NCBI GenBank assembly: GCA_004558535.1 | Contig: SFCP01000068.1 | Coordinates: 1-13,879 of the forward strand | DNA from: Bacteroidales bacterium | GTDB lineage: Bacteria; Bacteroidota; Bacteroidia; Bacteroidales; Bacteroidaceae | DNA length: 13,879 nt | Reading direction: 5' to 3' | In this document: piece after piece, positions 13,774 to 13,879 of the stretch | Layout: the number at the start of each line of letters is the position of its first letter | How positions within the stretch are numbered: the stretch's first letter is position 1 | The notes under the pieces: generated by a model | Database searches by the model: none | What the model was told of the DNA's origin: nothing | What the model saw: the letters and a program-made list of their open reading frames with translations, nothing else | Made by a program: the position numbers and the translations under genes

Positions 13774-13827
13774 AAAAAAACGGAGCCTCTCCCCCGACCC
13801 CTCTCCTAAAGGGGAGGGGAGGAGAAG
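13774..13827 (-). terminator. C/T-rich hairpin, possible minus-strand terminator
   Basis: CCCCTCTCC (13798-13806) pairs with GGGGAGGGG (13811-13819) around TAAA, and a longer imperfect stem using the flanking CCTCTCCCCC and GGAGGAGAAG bases can form. On the minus strand it is followed within about 5-15 nt by seven Ts (13780-13774). It could end a leftward gene to the right of the window. As I recall, C/T-rich hairpins of this kind are common intergenic repeats in Bacteroidales, so it may be a dispersed element instead. Confidence 0.4.
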
Positions 13828-13863
13828 ACAAATTACTATGTTTGCAACGAGAAGCCGCTCACT

Positions 13864-13879
13864 ATGGCTAAAACAGACG
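13864..13879 (+). CDS. Possible first codons of a rightward gene running off the window
   Basis: ATG at 13864 opens a frame reading MAKTD up to the window edge. A good -7 box, TATGTTTG, lies at 13837-13844, about 20 nt upstream, though no TTTG is found at the right distance before it. Five codons are too few to identify the product. Confidence 0.3.

Overview
The window looks like chromosomal DNA of a Bacteroidales bacterium (Bacteroidetes), possibly near Prevotella; the genus is a guess. The basis is threefold. Promoters repeatedly fit the Bacteroidetes form (TTTG near -33, 19-20 nt, then TAnnTTTG at -7). Shine-Dalgarno sites are nearly absent. The proteins (ThiE, ThiC, PurB, AsnS, an M13 peptidase, an ABC-F protein) read like Bacteroidales orthologues. 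The content is mostly housekeeping. I see no phage, insertion sequence, CRISPR array, defence system or obvious island.

Left part (1-801). A terminator from a gene to the left is followed by an unexplained 15-bp hairpin, then a tRNA-Pro(UGG) gene with its own promoter and a weak terminator. Next comes an 85-bp tandem repeat (two full copies and a 36-bp partial copy). Each copy carries a promoter-like sequence, and the last copy supplies the best promoter for thiE. The thiE leader can fold but shows no recognisable TPP riboswitch.

Rightward genes (802-7541). thiE and thiC form a small thiamine operon. Then come purB, an RsuA/RluB-type pseudouridine synthase with a long Arg/Gly/Tyr/Asn-rich N-terminal extension, and asnS. 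The main oddity is purB: it is in frame and otherwise well conserved, but it lacks about 24-25 residues carrying the SSxMPxKxNP signature loop with the catalytic serine. A strong bidirectional hairpin terminator at 7615-7660 separates asnS from the converging leftward genes.

Leftward genes (7729-13543, read right to left). A GNAT acetyltransferase with its own promoter comes first, then an ABC-F ATPase with a leader of about 225 nt, a secreted M13 metallopeptidase, and a MetA-type homoserine acyltransferase only 13 nt downstream of the peptidase. The ABC-F leader contains a hairpin and two short reading frames overlapping as TAATG, the second ending 12 nt before the ABC-F start. At the right edge are two hairpins and what may be the first codons of a rightward gene.

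I found no clearly new multi-gene system. The items most worth a second look are the PurB deletion, the promoter-bearing tandem repeat before thiE and the ABC-F leader.
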